DNA from: Gonocerus acuteangulatus
Lineage: Eukaryota; Arthropoda; Insecta; Hemiptera; Coreidae
Direction of reading: 5' to 3'
Assembly (NCBI GenBank): GCA_946811695.1
Contig: OX328125.1
Span: 47,091,395 to 47,155,394, forward strand
DNA length: 64,000 bases
Shown here one piece after another: positions 1-12,640 of the stretch (position 1 is its first letter; the number at the start of each line of letters is the position of its first letter). Position numbers and translations under genes: made by a program. Below the pieces are notes generated by a model. The model saw only the letters and a list, made by a program, of their open reading frames with translations, made no database searches and was not told where the DNA came from.

Positions 1-904
1 CCAGGCTTATTGTAATATTGCATTTTACCCAAAAGATTTTAATGTTGCATTTTTACGTAATGACAATACTGGACACTTATTTCTAACCCAATCAAAATAA
101 TTGGTATTTTTATTATTTTATCAATGATGGACGCCATTTTCATTGGCCTCGTCATCTTGTTTTGCACCTCGATTAACCCATATTCGACCTAATACCTTTT
201 CCCAAATGTTTTCTTCCAGAAAGTAAATATATTGTTCAAACTTTGATAATGTGTTGTCCTGTTTTTCTCTATAGGCCGATATAATTTTGCTAAAGAACGA
301 TTGTAAGTGTTGATATTAAGTGACCAAATATAATCGTAGCATTATATTTTATTGGTGCTGCCACCCGCAAATGCTGCTGTTTCGGTCAAAATAACTTTTT
401 TATGATGAAAGCGTTTACAGGTCAGGAAAAGTGCGAAGTTTGATATTACTTTTTCATTAGGAATCAGATAAGGTTTCTTATCAATGAGGTTGTTTTTCTT
501 GGCGAAGCCATGAAGTCAAACAGACTTCTTTCAACATTGTTTCCTTCCTTTCTCTACTTCTTTAAATATTATGACTGCAGCTTTGCAGCACATCTACAAT
601 ATTAAACAGACATGTGCAATCTACCTACTAAATCTCACGTAAAACTTACTTCAGTCAATAAATCTTCATCTTGTCTAATGCACTTTGTATTGAACACAAG
701 GTCGGTCTTGAAATAAAATACAATTAAAGGCCAAAAATATTTACAAAATAAAAAATCAAGACCCCAGATTACAGAGCGTATAAAGAAAATGGATACTCAT
801 TATTGATTTGAGTAGTTCATCGAAAGATGCCTTAAAACAACTTGAGCTTTAGTGATTGTCTCCTTGTCCACGAAAAGTGCAATTTTGATGCCACATTGGA
901 CGTG
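1..904. other. AT-rich sequence, no gene seen
   Basis: No open frame of note, tRNA-like boxes or clear repeat unit was recognised here. Confidence 0.5.
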
Positions 905-1600
905 ATATTATTAAATTATCATAATGCAGACTCTTCTCTTTAAGAAAACAATGATTTAGTTCACTAAACCCATTGATAGAAGGTACTTTCTGAACGTCCA
1001 ATAACGCACTTCCGTTTTTCACGATGAATCAGATGTTTCTCTCGAATTGTTTCCACAGCCCCCTAATGGACTACAGATTTACTACTTACAGGAAAACCTC
1101 TACATTTAGTAAGCATCAAATCTATACAAATGAAAAGGAAGTTCATTGAGAGATAGGCTAAACGATTTACACCCTTTCATCATAAAATAGAAAATGTAGT
1201 TTTTTTACTTACTCAAATATATTGTGTGAAGAAATTAGGGATTACTCGTTTTCTATTGGTCATACTGTGGTAATCCAGTGCCTCACAAGATATTTGAAAG
1301 TAACAAAGCCCCATTTCACATTTTTTGACGAAAGGGAGTAACCTATCCCTCAATAAACTTCCACTTCATTTGCAGGGTTTTAATGCTTACTAAATGTAGA
1401 AGATTTCCTGTAAGTAGTAAATCTGTATTCCGTTAGGGGGCGGAGGAATCAATTCGCGAGAAGTTCATTATTGGACGTCCAGAAAGTATCTTCTATCAAT
1501 GGGTTTAGGGAATTAAATCTCTGTTTTATCTAAGGAAATTTCGTCTGCTTTATGATGGCATAGTTGAAATTTAATTATCTTGAAAAGTTTTTGAGCAATC
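905..1600. repeat. Large imperfect palindrome (fold-back element)
   Basis: Sequence from about 905-1185 recurs as an imperfect reverse complement at about 1330-1600. Clear paired blocks are 'cactaaacccattgatagaa' (962) with its complement near 1490-1510, and 'tttactacttacaggaaa' (1078) with its complement near 1400-1420. The loop is about 145 bp. Mismatches and small indels indicate an old insertion. No coding capacity is seen. Confidence 0.75.
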
Positions 1601-4600
1601 CTTACTTTTTCAATAAAAATATAGAATTATTTGACATACATCATAGCCCTAGATTTACCTATAATTTCTTCAAGGTATCACGTGATATTAATATTGTCTG
1701 ATGATTCAATAGGATAATTGGTGATAATTCATAACTAATATTACTTAAAATTGTGAAATTGCAGTTTTATTCCTGAAGAAGGACAATGAAGTCTGAAATG
1801 GTGCTTTAAATTGCAGACTAAAAAACGATTTGGAAGGTTCACTACTTATCTTTTATTCTACACATATCATATGAATATTCCCTTCCAGCATCTTTAAAAC
1901 TTAATTCATTAAAAAAATATTATTATTCTACTTTTATAAAGTTGGTCTCTAGGAGATCGTAAAATTTGTATTCCAGGAAATCCAGAATTTACCCCTGTTC
2001 ATATTTAACCTGAATGATAATTTTATAAGAGATGCTTTGAGTCTGTTTGCGAAAAGCACATCCAGTTACTTTTAAAGTATCTGTAGTGATTACAACAGTG
2101 ATTCAGCGCATGCGCATAACTCATTCGCAGTTCTATTGGTTCTATTCTATTAATTTTAGCGACTTGGATTGAAGACAGTTTTGATATCTTCTTGAGCGTG
2201 CGTAGCGCGGCTGATATATATTCTGCTTATTTTCATTTATTCATTTAGAAGCCTAAAAGTATTACTTATATATACAAGTTATGAACGGTTAATATAGTAG
2301 TCAATATACATATATAAATATAGTAGTAAAAAAATTTACTTTTAGTAGTGATTGCAGAAATTTAAATACTTTTCTTTCCTATATTAACTCTTCATTACTA
2401 TATTTATATAATATGGTTTCTAAACTTAGATAACCTGTAAAGAAGTAATAGATAACCTGCAAAGAACCTGTAAACTAATCTTAAGTACCAAAATCACTGT
2501 TTAAAATCAAGATGTTTTTATAGATAGAGAAAAAAGGGTCTGATAGTCTTGATAAATTATTTAAAACAATTCTACTTTTCTCCATAGAATGTGAATGGAA
2601 TAGCTAATTATATCAAGAGCAGGTAAATATTAATGCAAGCCATAACTTAAGGATAATGCTGAGCGAGCCAAGTAGGGTATGGATTGGTTATCCTATAAGG
2701 AATTAAGGGCTGAAACACCCCTGTAGGCCTTTTCCAGTATCCAGTGGTTGGTGGTTGGTTTTTCGTTAGGCAGCTGCAGAGAGTAGGAAACCTGGAGAGC
2801 CTGGAGCCTGCGTGCCATTGGTCGATAAGGCAAGATGGCGGGAGAGTATCGACGTGACCCCAGCTGACCCCGGGCACACCCTCCATCCGACCAAGGGGGA
2901 ATGATAAATTATGCTAATCACCTTCTAAAACCCTTAATGATTCTCCGGAGAGCACTCCAGCATTTACTGCCTCGCCTGCTTTATTCTACCTTCCCCATCG
3001 AATACACTGCCTAGATGACCTTCAGCATTGATACAGTCAAATATCCATTGTCAGGAACTAAAAAAAAAAATGTTATCAGCCCAATATTGGCAATGAAATA
3101 GTAGATATGATTATTCCTGCCTGCCTTTTGATTCCTTGACTACCTGTTCTTCAGGCGGCTTTAGATTATTTATTTTTTGAAAATACAAAACAAGGTGATT
3201 CATTCTTTAAGTCTATGTGCGAACAAAGCTAAATATTTCTTTGATTATAGAAGCTATAAACTAGGTCTTCAAATTCATCAGAAAATATATATTGTTAATA
3301 TGAAAAAAATGATAACCAATATATTATTAAAAAAAAAAGAAAATAAGAAAATACATAACAAATTTACTGCGGGAGTGGTAAACCCCAAACCATCCCAAAA
3401 TATTTTCATTTTATGATTTCATTCTTTTTTTTTCTTTTTTATGTGAAAAAATAACTTACCCATTGGAAATTCTGGATAATTTCCTTCAGAAAAATGTTTT
3501 TACCATGGCACACATGTGGTGAAGAAATTCCAGCAAAAATTCACTGAAAGGCCTGAGCCCGGAACAATTCCAGAATAAGGCACCCGAAACACTCCCTCAG
3601 ACGACGGAGGAACTAGTAAACCAGCCTGGAGGTTTGTAGCCGATCCCCAGTACATTTTAACATTTTCTCCCAGCTTGCTCATGACGCACATGCGGCGTCA
3701 TGCCGCCACAGCGAGTGGGTTTGTTGATCACGCACACGCGGTGTCATCCGCAGCCAAGGTGTTAAACGATTATAAGGGGCTGAAATTATTTTTGCAAAGT
3801 AAGATTATGCCAGATTATCTGTTCGATACTGCAGAGGGGCATCTACCCATATACTTACATGTGGCTTGTCGGGAAAGCAGCTTTAACTATGGTAACTGCC
3901 AGTTTTAACCATGTAACTACCAGTTTTCTTATTTCTTTCTTCTTCTTTTTTAATTCCTAACCTCCATTTATTTATTTTTTTAGGATGGATTATGAACAGG
4001 CTACTACCCTTCTCTATCCTGGACAGGGCTGATGTCTCTTCTGGCTATAAAAGGGTATGCGTACATAAATAATCAAAAACAAAAATGACAAATATGTCCT
4101 CCGGAACAAAGAGGGTACATGACAAGGCTCGGCAAAATTGAAGCTTAAAGCCTAACTAAGAACACCCCCTCCCCCCAAAAAAAAAATAAAATAAAAAAGG
4201 CCGAAAATAACTTATTCCTTATTTGTTTTCTGAACACTCTAATGGCTTAAAACAATCGGAGTTTTATGTTAGTTAAAAAGGTCACAAAAACTGGCCTAGT
4301 TGGAAATGCACAAATAAGTGAAATGGTATTAATTATTAGGTCCTTGACATGGTATTAAGGGCCTAAAACTTGGCCCAAAACTATAATATCATAACTTTCA
4401 TTGTGAAACCGTTTTTGGGTAAGACCTGGAACTTGGTGTCTTTTTATCAACGTTAGTTTTTTTTTTGGGGGGGGGATATCAATACTTTTTGTAAGAAAAA
4501 TTTTGAGTTGGTGCCGTCGACATTTGGCTTGAGGAGGATGACGCGGGCACATGACGCTTGGTAGTTCGTCGAGCTGTTTGTCGGGTATTTTTGCGTGTAT

Positions 4601-4950
4601 AAGTAAAGCCCTGGGAAATGGCTCCAACTCAATTTTCATGTGTTTTTGGATTTTTCCCTTTAGTTTTAGGTTTTCATTCCTCCTGATTCATTTGATACCC
4701 CACGTGATTACTTTCGAAAGGAATGATGGGTTTCCGAAGGAACAGCACGTACAAAACGGGCACAACAACAAACCGACAGCATCCTAAACGGAAATTACTG
4801 CATCCTATTTCTTAGCATTCGCTCTCCGAAAACACTATTAATAATATATTGCTTATTTTAATTTTTTTTTTTTTTTAATAAAATACACACTTTACTGGTA
4901 AATACAAGAAAAATAAACAATTAAAAAATGAGGAAAACAAAGACAAAATC
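1601..4950. other. Non-coding stretch with a GC-richer island at about 2650-3030
   Basis: Mostly AT-rich DNA with short homopolymer runs. The island at 2650-3030 and another at 3490-3780 have higher GC and short open frames but no recognisable protein. They may be transposon remnants. At 3680-3750 a phrase of the type 'atcacgcacacgcggtgtcat' occurs twice in diverged form, a small local duplication. Confidence 0.4.
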
Positions 4951-4959
4951 ACGTTCAAA

Positions 4960-5411
4960 AGAACAAAACTAATACTTTCGATGTTTTAAGCACTTATTTT
5001 TATCCGATTGGCATCGCCCTATCGAAAATTACTTTAGATAATTTTTGTAGAAAATTTATTAAGCATTCGTATGGTCATGTTCCGCCAATTTCCCAGCCAT
5101 GTTTGAGATACCTATGAAAATATACGAAGATCCCAAAACGTTTCAGGTCTGCTAATAAAATATTTCTTTTTCTAATACTTCCTTAACTCTAAACGCAAAC
5201 AATATTTAAAATTTTAGTTCTATGAATGTCGAACGAACCAATAATTAGTTAGGAAGACTAGCTGTATCAACTTTTCTCGTAAACCACCGTTATTTTCGTG
5301 ATCTATGAGATCTGAATCGTAAAATTTTCTAGTTGGCTCTTCCGGATTGCGTCATGAGGTCAACCTCATAAGCGGGGTTCCTCCCTATGGAGCGAGGGAG
5401 GAACCGCGCTA
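4960..5411 (-). mobile_element. Inverted, truncated Helentron-like family A copy (5' part)
   Basis: The end ggaaccgcgcta at 5400-5411 is the reverse complement of the family A 5' terminus (TAGCGCGGTTCC). It is followed inward by the same hairpin (gttcctccct/gagggaggaac) and the phrase related to 'aattttctagtcggcact'. Similarity to the internal part of the 10597 copy fades towards 4960. No 3' end is present, so this is a fragment. Confidence 0.55.
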
Positions 5412-5534
5412 AAAACCATTGTGAAAATAGTTGCATTGCAATCTCGGATAAATCGTTAGTATGCTCCCTGCTTTGCCACATGGTCCACTTCAGTATCCTT
5501 CTCAACAAAATCCGTCTCCCAGAACATGGTTGCT

Positions 5535-5860
5535 TAGAGGAAATTCGTGCGAAATAAATTGTAACCCTTACGTTTTTGGGTTATTAGTCTCCCAGCTACA
5601 TGTTTTATAATTAATGGGACGTGGAGTGAAACGGAGTCGGACGTGGGAGTGGATTTTTAAGTCCATATCTATTACCGTTGCTGAGGAAAATGGAATAAAC
5701 AAGATACTTATTGGGCTATTTTCGGATGTATTCTTATATATCTCAAAACCTGTTGGGAAATCGTAGAAAATAAAAAGCATCTATCCGAAAGCTTATTACA
5801 TTTCCTACAAATCTTGTGCTATTTTCGATAGAGCTACTCATTCTGAGAAATTGGTGCTTA
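5535..5860 (+). mobile_element. Internal fragment of Helentron-like family A
   Basis: The phrases 'aaattcgtgcgaaataaat', 'cttacgtttttgggtta', 'atctcaaaacctgttggga' and 'gaaagcttattacattt' match, with divergence, the internal order of the copy beginning at 10597. A similar diverged internal piece occurs reversed at about 32620-32720. Neither terminus is present. Confidence 0.45.
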
Positions 5861-6255
5861 AATGGAGTATCAAAACTGAATATTTCGTGATATAAACTTT
5901 ACCAAATTTAAATATTCTCGCAGTCTATCAATTTACATCATTCTACATTTCATGCCGACTTGCCCAATTCTTCCCAGTTGATTGAGATTTTATATTCTTA
6001 CGATACAAAACTGTTTAGAAATGTTGTTATGCCGGTACGATTTAAAAAAAAAAATTGGTTTTTTCTTCATTATTTTTTTTTTTTATTATTTATTTTTTAA
6101 TATCAAATATTAGAATGGCATTAGATTTCTGAATGCCTTATGGTAATTTTTCTACATCTTTATTTTAATTGTTTCCTTTCAATTCCTATTTCCTTGAAGG
6201 ACGTTTATGATTTTTAAGAAAAATTGAACAAAATTATTTATTATGTAATTCTTAA

Positions 6256-6430
6256 TTTATAGTGGAGATGGGGATAGTTAGCCGTTGCAGTGATACGAAG
6301 ACAAGGTATGGTTGGGATTCGGCTAAGAGAAAAAAACGTCAGCCCTTCAGGAAGAAATCTGTATTGGACGTTTTTGCTGCACTTTGGCAGCCTTCTTCAG
6401 CTAAAAAATATATACAACTTATAAGTAAAA
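6256..6430 (+). repeat. Dispersed repeat P (hammerhead-like, Penelope-type terminal repeat?)
   Basis: A copy of a family whose units read 'tggttgggattcggctaag', then 'aaacgtcag', 'ttcaggaagaaatctgta', 'ttggacgttt' and 'gcagccttcttcagctaaaa'. Other copies lie at 12500-12640, 18610-18730, 44575-44690, 44805-44940, 45791-46034, 49625-49960 and 61440-61520. The reverse complement of the end contains a CTGANGA-stem-GAAA-like core, degenerate here. Identity of the parent element is inferred. Confidence 0.6.
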
Positions 6431-6589
6431 AAACAGGCAGAAATGAGCGTAGTTTATATATCTTGACAATAAATTTGAACCAATCTTATTTTTAAACTAT
6501 GAAAATTCGGTATATAGGTAGTTATGTGGTTTTCGGTAAGAAACAATTACCAAAGGTGTGAAAGTAAACAACATGTAGAAAGAAATAAC

Positions 6590-6738
6590 AGTACAAAAAT
6601 AACATTATTAAAATTTTATATTATGAGAAAAACAATATATTCTAGTGCTTGTGTATTGATTATTATAAATTGTATTCACTTTTAGAATATATTGTTTTTC
6701 TCATAAAATAAAATTTTAATAATATTATTTTTGTACTA
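6590..6738. repeat. 149-bp palindromic MITE-like element
   Basis: Bases 6590-6644 are almost exactly the reverse complement of 6684-6738, starting 'agtacaaaaataacatta' and ending '...atattatttttgtact'. There are only a few mismatches over 55 bp, around a 39-bp loop. It is coding-free and would form a strong hairpin. The superfamily is not assignable because no clear target duplication is visible. Confidence 0.8.
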
Positions 6739-6913
6739 TTTGCTTATTTCCATTTTTTACTATTTATTTGTCCCATTTATAATTTTATCAAATTTTGTAT
6801 TTTATTTTGTTGGTGTAGGACTTGAAATGAACCTACGAACTGCGCTTATACCTATGAAACACAGAAGAGTGATTCAATACAATTCACCCAAGAAGTTGAG
6901 TCTCATTAAATAG

Positions 6914-8540
6914 AAGAAGAAAACTATATTAAAATGAATTCATTAATAAAGTGGGCTGCCCAACTTTGTTGGGTTGCTGGTAACACAGCATGCTGATGGT
7001 CCTGTTTCGGTATTGATTTCTGATTCATGATTTTCATTTGATTATTTCAGTTCTGTTCTTTATATAGAGGTGAAAACATTTCTTTAAAATAAATCTCATT
7101 TCGGGAACACCATTTTTTTTCTTCAGGAGTAATAAAAAATAAGTACATTCTTTTCGGCTTAAAAAGAAATGATAAAAGGAATGATTTTCATCAATTCCTA
7201 TATATGTGTTCGATTATTATGCCTTGCGAGTCAATTAGTATTGACTCGGCCAAAACAGGAAGGTTTTCTCGAGGGATTCCTAGTTCTTCCAGATAATTGG
7301 ACGTCATTTTTGGAACTGTGCCTCTCCTGCCAAACCCTTAATAACGTGGTACCTTAATTAAAATGACTATAGTAACGGGGAGAGAATGGCTAATTTTCCC
7401 AAGTTACTTTTTTAATGTTAGTTTCTTGCATTTTCCTTAGCTTTGTTTGTTTGAAGCGTTGTTTCACAAGGTCTTAAGTGGTGAATCAGCTTAAGTTAAG
7501 AGATGGATTGCCTAAGTTGGAGGGCCATAAAAAGCTATTTCTAGTATTGCACGACAGACAATACTATGAGAATGCCCTTAAAGATTCCTTATACCCATAG
7601 CTACGAGACGAGGCGACGATTCCATTTGATTCCGTCTACGAGACATCTCAATCAAGGTGGGCGTTAACAACACATCCTCCCCGAAAGGGCGTTGTGAAAC
7701 TCCTAGAAACTATTCTCCCTTTGTCGACAAAATGGTACTCGAGACTCGAATATAAATAAAGTAAGATGATGGAAAAATGAATGAATCAATTTAGTGTATT
7801 TTATATGTAACAATTAAATTTACAGGGTGTCGGAGTACGTAATGCACAAAATAATGATAACTAAACAGAAATACAATATAATTAGTCATTGCATCCTGAA
7901 AACAAAGAGTCTAATCAGAATTTTTTTTAAAAAAAAAGAAGGGTTTCATAGTTAGTCTAAACAGAAAACAATAAAACCACAACAATAGTAATTACTAAAA
8001 GCCAATCGTTATGTTGCATGTTACTGATAGCCATATCAATTTTTTTAAAAATCATGAACAGAATATCACAACTCAAAAATGATAAACGCTCTTTCCTTCA
8101 TTGCTTCTATGTTGAAGTTGATGAGTCTGCAAGTGTCAGCAGTGATGCTGGTGAAGAATTGTTCTAATACTCCCAGGTCGAACAGAGTCCTTGATGAAAT
8201 GATTCCGAGGACTGCTGGACATTGGGAAACGGATTAATATCTGGGCTAGTGTTTCGTTAAGGTTGCAGACTGTTCCTCTGTATTAATTAAGTACGAGCAG
8301 CCATTTATGTAGAGCCGAATTTCCTTGAACCTACAGAGTCTAAGCTGTCCTTTTCTTGTTTATGATCATACTTGTCCGGATATAATCTTATTCACCGAGG
8401 CCAAGAGTGCTAATCATCTTCTGTATTCATTCTGTACGATTTTGCAAATTACTTACTTCACTCGACTTCTTATTAGTAATCCAATATACAAAATCGTTCT
8501 CATAGCACGCTTAAAGGGGCAAATACTTTTGAGTTATCTG
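6914..8540. other. Non-coding stretch, nothing recognised
   Basis: AT-rich DNA with short chance ORFs. A modestly GC-richer part at 7540-7740 has words such as 'acgagacgaggcgacg' and 'gtctcaatcaag' that recur loosely near 54600-54710, possibly an old shared repeat. Confidence 0.35.
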
Positions 8541-8549
8541 ACTCTTCAC

Positions 8550-8735
8550 TATTGGGCACACTAGGGAGATTTTCCCCTTTGCAGATACTCATTAAAGGCT
8601 GGGTGGGCCGGGGAGACGGTCTGGGACTCCGGCTCCAACCCTGGAATGGCGACTCTAGAAAATAGATAAAATCTTAAGTGCGTGACCGAGAATCGAACAC
8701 AGGTCCTCCTGAACATTAATCGAGCGTTTGTCCCA
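8550..8735 (-). mobile_element. tRNA-derived SINE copy (Ile-like head family), 5' end at right
   Basis: Read on the minus strand it begins with a tRNA-like head containing 'aggaggacctgtgttcgat', a B-box (GTTCGATTC), then 'ggcccacccagcctttaatg' and finally 'ctccctagtgtgcc'. The same order is found on the plus strand at about 40060-40335, so these are two copies of one SINE family. Confidence 0.65.
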
Positions 8736-8762
8736 ACAATAAATACTTATATATAATTGGGA

Positions 8763-9110
8763 TGAAGCTGAGTGTGTTTGAGCGAGGAGACCTCAGGAGG
8801 ATCTACGGCCCAGTAAAAAGGGAACAAATAGGGAACTCAGCTCTCTTTTTGCCGAACTCGACATTGTTACCTTCATCAAACTTGGAAGGCTGAGATGGGC
8901 AGGGCATGTAGCCAGAATGGGTGCCAACGAAATACCACAGAAGGTTATGACAGAGGAACTCCACAAGACGAGTAGGGAGGCCTAAGATCAGATGCCAGAT
9001 CTTTGATGCCAGAACTCTGCTTGGCTTTAGGAACTGGAGAGCTGCAGCAGAAGACATAGCCAACTGGCGGAGGCTCTTAGAGGAGGCCCTAGATAGATCG
9101 ATTCTTTAGA
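8763..9110 (+). pseudogene. Non-LTR retrotransposon 3' end (RT C-terminal region), decayed
   Basis: Across frameshifts the plus strand reads ERGDLRRIYGPVKREQ, then FIKLGRLRWAGHVARM, then RRVGRPKIRCQIFD and NWRRLLEEALDRS. The series LRRIYGPV, RLRWAGHVxRM, GRPK, W is the hallmark of the C-terminus of many arthropod non-LTR retrotransposon polyproteins. At least two frameshifts break it, so it is a dead, 5'-truncated copy. It is followed directly by GATCGATT-type tandem repeats that may be its 3' tail. Confidence 0.75.
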
Positions 9111-9410
9111 AAATCGGCCCTTGAAGATCGGTTCTTTAAAAATATTGGCCCTTGGAGATCGATTCTATGAAGAGATCAGCCCTTGGAGATCGATTCAAAA
9201 AAATGTATATATCGTGTAAAAAAGATCGATTCAGATCGCCCTTCTCTAATAAGGACCATACCAATATGGTCCTTATTACCGATCTTCGATATGGATCGAT
9301 CTTCGATTTGGATCGATTTCAATATGGATCATTTCACGATCTACAATTACCTATGAAATACGTATATTCGTATTTTATTTATCACTACTACGGATCGACC
9401 TAAATAAGTC
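9088..9410 (+). repeat. About 31-bp tandem repeat and GATCGAT-rich tail
   Basis: Three and a half copies of a unit 'agatcgattct...atcggcccttg' start near 9089, 9118, 9149 and 9180. A stretch rich in GATCGATT and GGATCGATTT follows up to about 9400. The block directly abuts the 3' end of the decayed non-LTR element and could be its tail repeat. Confidence 0.65.
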
Positions 9411-10017
9411 GATTTGAATACTTCACAATATGAAAAATATATCTGTAACCTAAAAGTAGAAATATTTAAGACTATTTTTAATCAAAAAGAATATATAATG
9501 AAAGAACTACTCTTACAACATATTGAAATATATGGGTAATATTACATATACGTATATGTTTCCGTTCTAGCGCCTAACATCTCGCTTTTCTCTAAGATTA
9601 CGCTGCAGCAGGTATTTAAATTTGTTTAACCCTAAGATATGGCAATTAATTTATAAATACTACACAAAGTTTCCTGTTAAGTTAGCAAGATGATTAGGAG
9701 CAAAATATTAGCAGTTCTCATACTAAGCTTTACGATCTAAATACTATTTAGAACGTAGATATAGTCAGCATTCGGTAGTTCCTTATCTTAATGAAACAAC
9801 ATATTTTTGTGGGAAAATGGGTTGTATTTTTTCCGACGTTTGAATTCAAGGCTTCATCAGGGCAGTAAATCAAGGAGGACAAAATTAACACTAATGATTA
9901 CTCAGAAGGAATAATAGGAAAAACTATTATTCATCGATGAAGATGAATGATACATATAATGCATGTTTTTTATAGCTAGAGTTTAAATTAAAGGTAGATG
10001 TACGTATATTCGGAGAT

Positions 10018-10280
10018 TTGGACGTAGTTCGGTACATTAAAATTGGGGGAGTTCGCTGGGCTGGGACATGTTGCTCGTATGATATATGAAGGGATTCCCA
10101 GGAGAGGACTGGAAGGACATTTTGACGGTACCAGAAGAAGAGGAAGACCAAGACTTAGATGGTCTGATACAGTAGTTGCTGATTTGAAGAGTCTTCTTAA
10201 TACCCCGAACTGGTAGGCGGCTGTGATTAATCCTGCTGGATGACGGAAGCTCTTGGAGGACGCCAAGACACAACTAGGGA
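10018..10280 (+). pseudogene. Second non-LTR retrotransposon 3' end (RT C-terminal region)
   Basis: With one frameshift the plus strand reads DLDVVRYIKIGGVRWAG, then LGHVARMIYEGIPRRGLEG, then TRRRGRPRLRWSDTVVADL and LLEDAKTQLG. The GHVARM...GRPRLRW..D series is typical of the C-terminal tail of arthropod non-LTR polyproteins. In-frame stops (after NTPNW and in NPAG) show that it is dead. It differs from the copy at 8763, so it is a separate family or insertion. Confidence 0.75.
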
Positions 10281-10515
10281 TGTAGCGACATTTACGTAAG
10301 TAAGTCAGGATACAGATTTAAGACTTAAAATGTGGGTAACATAAAAATGGATATTAAATTCATAAGTAAAAGATGATAAGTGGCTTACCGATAAGAACAA
10401 TGGCTCATGATGAAGATTAGTTAGCCGTCGAGTTGATAAGTAAAGATGGAATAGTTGGGAAAATTACAAGAAAAACAGAAATTAATACAGAAAAAAGTTT
10501 ATCTCAATAATAGTA

Positions 10516-10566
10516 TTTTTTTTTTTTTTTTTTTTGGTGCATCAACTCCTAGGGCCATTAGCACCG
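10516..10566 (-). mobile_element. 5'-truncated SINE tail (shared-tail family)
   Basis: Read on the minus strand: 'ggtgctaatggccc' ... 'gttgatgcacc' followed by poly(A) (poly(T) at 10516-10535 on the plus strand). It is flanked by imperfect direct repeats (ttatctcaataata / ttatctcaattataa), consistent with a target-site duplication. The tail is the same as in the full-length SINEs at 31067, 38138, 61744 and 63868. Confidence 0.65.
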
Positions 10567-10596
10567 TGAATTTTATCTCAATTATAAATTACATTT

Positions 10597-10731
10597 TAGC
10601 GCGGTTCCTCCCTCCCCCATAGGGAGGAACCCCGCTTATAGGGTTGATACAATGAAACAATCCGGAAGTGCCGACTAGAAAATTTCGCGTTTCAGAACCC
10701 CTAGAGACCGAAAAACACAGTGGTTCAAATT

Positions 10732-10776
<45 letters not shown>

Positions 10777-10779
10777 ATA

Positions 10780-10852
<73 letters not shown>

Positions 10853-12400
10853 TTGTCTGTTCGCTCTCTAGATAGAAGACGAATGGTCCGATTTTGATGA
10901 AATTTGGTACAAAAATCCTTCGTCCAATTTGAAAGGTCAAGTTCGTTAACCAGCGAAATCCGCCTACTGGAAGATGGCGTTTGGGGCGAAATTCGTGCAA
11001 AAAAAATCGTAACGCTTACGTTTTTGAGTTCATAAGCTTCTAAGTACTCGTTTTATATGATTCCTGGGCTAGGAAAACAAATGAAACCATTTTCAAGGCG
11101 ATAGCTTTAACCGTTTTCGAGAAAATTGGAAAAATATGTTTTGAATACCGTTTTTGGTTTGGGTACTTAGAATCATGGGATTCAGTTGAAACATTTTCTG
11201 CATGTTCTACTTTCATCAAAACTAATATGTTGAAATTTTGGTTACGTTTGGAGTTAAGGAAGGGTTAGAATAAAATATTTGTAAAACAGACATAAAAAAT
11301 TTTAGTAACTTTGTTTACTTTCCTTAATATCTCGAAAAAGGTTGAAAATCTTGTGAAACGAAAGAATATCATTAGAAAGCTTATTAAATGCTCTAAAAAA
11401 AAGGTTCTAATGAAAGTTTTGATTAGGCGATGTCAATCGGAGAAATAAGAGCTTAAAACTTTAAAGTAATTGATTTCGCTTATTCGAACTGTTCTTTTTG
11501 TCTGTTTTTTATTCCTTGTTATTTTTTAATTGCTTATTGTTGGATAATGTATTTGAAAATAAAACAGGTTAAGAAAAATAAGAAAAACAATTTAATGTTA
11601 GAGATATGGATTTCCAAGATATATAGCTTTTCAACTGCCTAGAGTCCTTCCTAGGGAGGGTTCTTTGTCTTTGATTTTGGTACTTAGAATTATGGGATAC
11701 AGTTGAAACATTTTCTGCATGTTCGAGTTTTATCAACACTAATATGTTGAAATTTTTGTTACGTTTAGAGTAAAGGAAGGGTTAGAATAAAATATTTTAT
11801 TAACAGACAAAAAAGTTTTGGTAACTTTGTATAATTTCGTTAGTATCTCGAAAACCGTTGACAATCTTGTGAAGCGGAAGATTACCATTCGGAAGCTTAC
11901 TAAATGCTCTACAAAAAAGGTTCTGAAGAAAGTTTTAATTAGGCGATGTCAATCGGAGAAAAAAGTGCTTAAAGCTTTAAATTAATTGATTTCGTTTATT
12001 CCAATGGTTCTTTTTGTCTGTTTTATTTCTTGTTATTTTTTAATTGCTTACAGTTGGATAATGTATTTGACAATAAAACTTGTTAAGTAAAATAACAAAA
12101 ACAATTTATTGTTAGAAATATAGATTTCCAAGATTCCAAGACCTTGTCACTAGCGGGTCTGTTTCTAGTGTAGCGGACCCTTCCAGGTAAGATTGTAAAT
12201 CATGACTCTTCAAGACTTTACTACTCACAGGAATGGCGTTAGTGACCTTAAGGGTTGACACGCCATTATAATAATTAATTTAAAAAAAAAGACTGGTGGA
12301 ACCAAAATAATACCTACTTCTATTTTAATCTTTCCAAATTAGACTAGGGATATGAACGGAACCGCGCTAAGATGATGCAGTCCTGCGAGACGGACTTTTT
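10597..12400 (+). mobile_element. Helentron-like (HINE) element, family A copy 1
   Basis: It starts TAGCGCGGTTCC, followed by a strong hairpin (gttcctccct/agggaggaac), and has a matching inverted copy GGAACCGCGCTA at 12358-12369. Beyond this lies an asymmetric 3' end with a hairpin GCAG-TC-CTGC and CGAGACGGACTTTTT. (AT)n blocks lie near the 5' end (10731-10850) and two diverged internal repeats of about 480 bp lie at about 11000-11630 and 11680-12120. Known Helentron/DINE-1-like elements have short asymmetric terminal inverted repeats, internal tandem or microsatellite blocks, a 3' hairpin and TT targets. No protein is encoded, so this would be non-autonomous. The superfamily is inferred. Confidence 0.6.
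10731..10850. repeat. (AT)n microsatellite block in element A1
   Basis: Two long TA runs separated by a short interruption (gtgtatatattt). Apparent ORFs of alternating Tyr-Ile come only from this repeat. Confidence 0.97.
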
Positions 12401-12640
12401 ATATTATAAAAATAAAAATAACTTCAACAGTAATTTTATATTATAAAAATAACTTTATCTCAATTATAAACTTTTTTTTCTGTATTAATTTCTTTTTTTC
12501 TTGTCATTTTAGCTGACGAAGGCTACCAATAAGTAGCCGAAACGTCTACTGTTTTTTTTAAACAAAAATCGAATTGAGGTTTCTTTAGCCGAATCCCAAC
12601 TATTCCATCTTTACTTAATGGCTCATGGATGTGCAATCAT

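Larger units (their letters stand above)
10436..12640. repeat. Inverted repeat pair flanking Helentron-like element A1
   Basis: Left sequence 10436-10515 ('gtaaagatggaatagttggg' ... 'aaattaatacagaaaaaagt') reappears reverse-complemented at about 12450-12620. The right arm carries an extra stretch including a CTGACGA-stem-GAAA motif that the left arm lacks. Element A1 and a SINE tail lie between the arms. The arms belong to repeat family P. Confidence 0.65.

Noticed and set aside
10668..10871. Open frames of alternating Tyr-Ile (also at 10725, 13253, 32956, 57474, 58854, 58987 and 59061)
   Set aside because: They are translations of (AT)n microsatellites and have no protein-like sequence outside the repeat.
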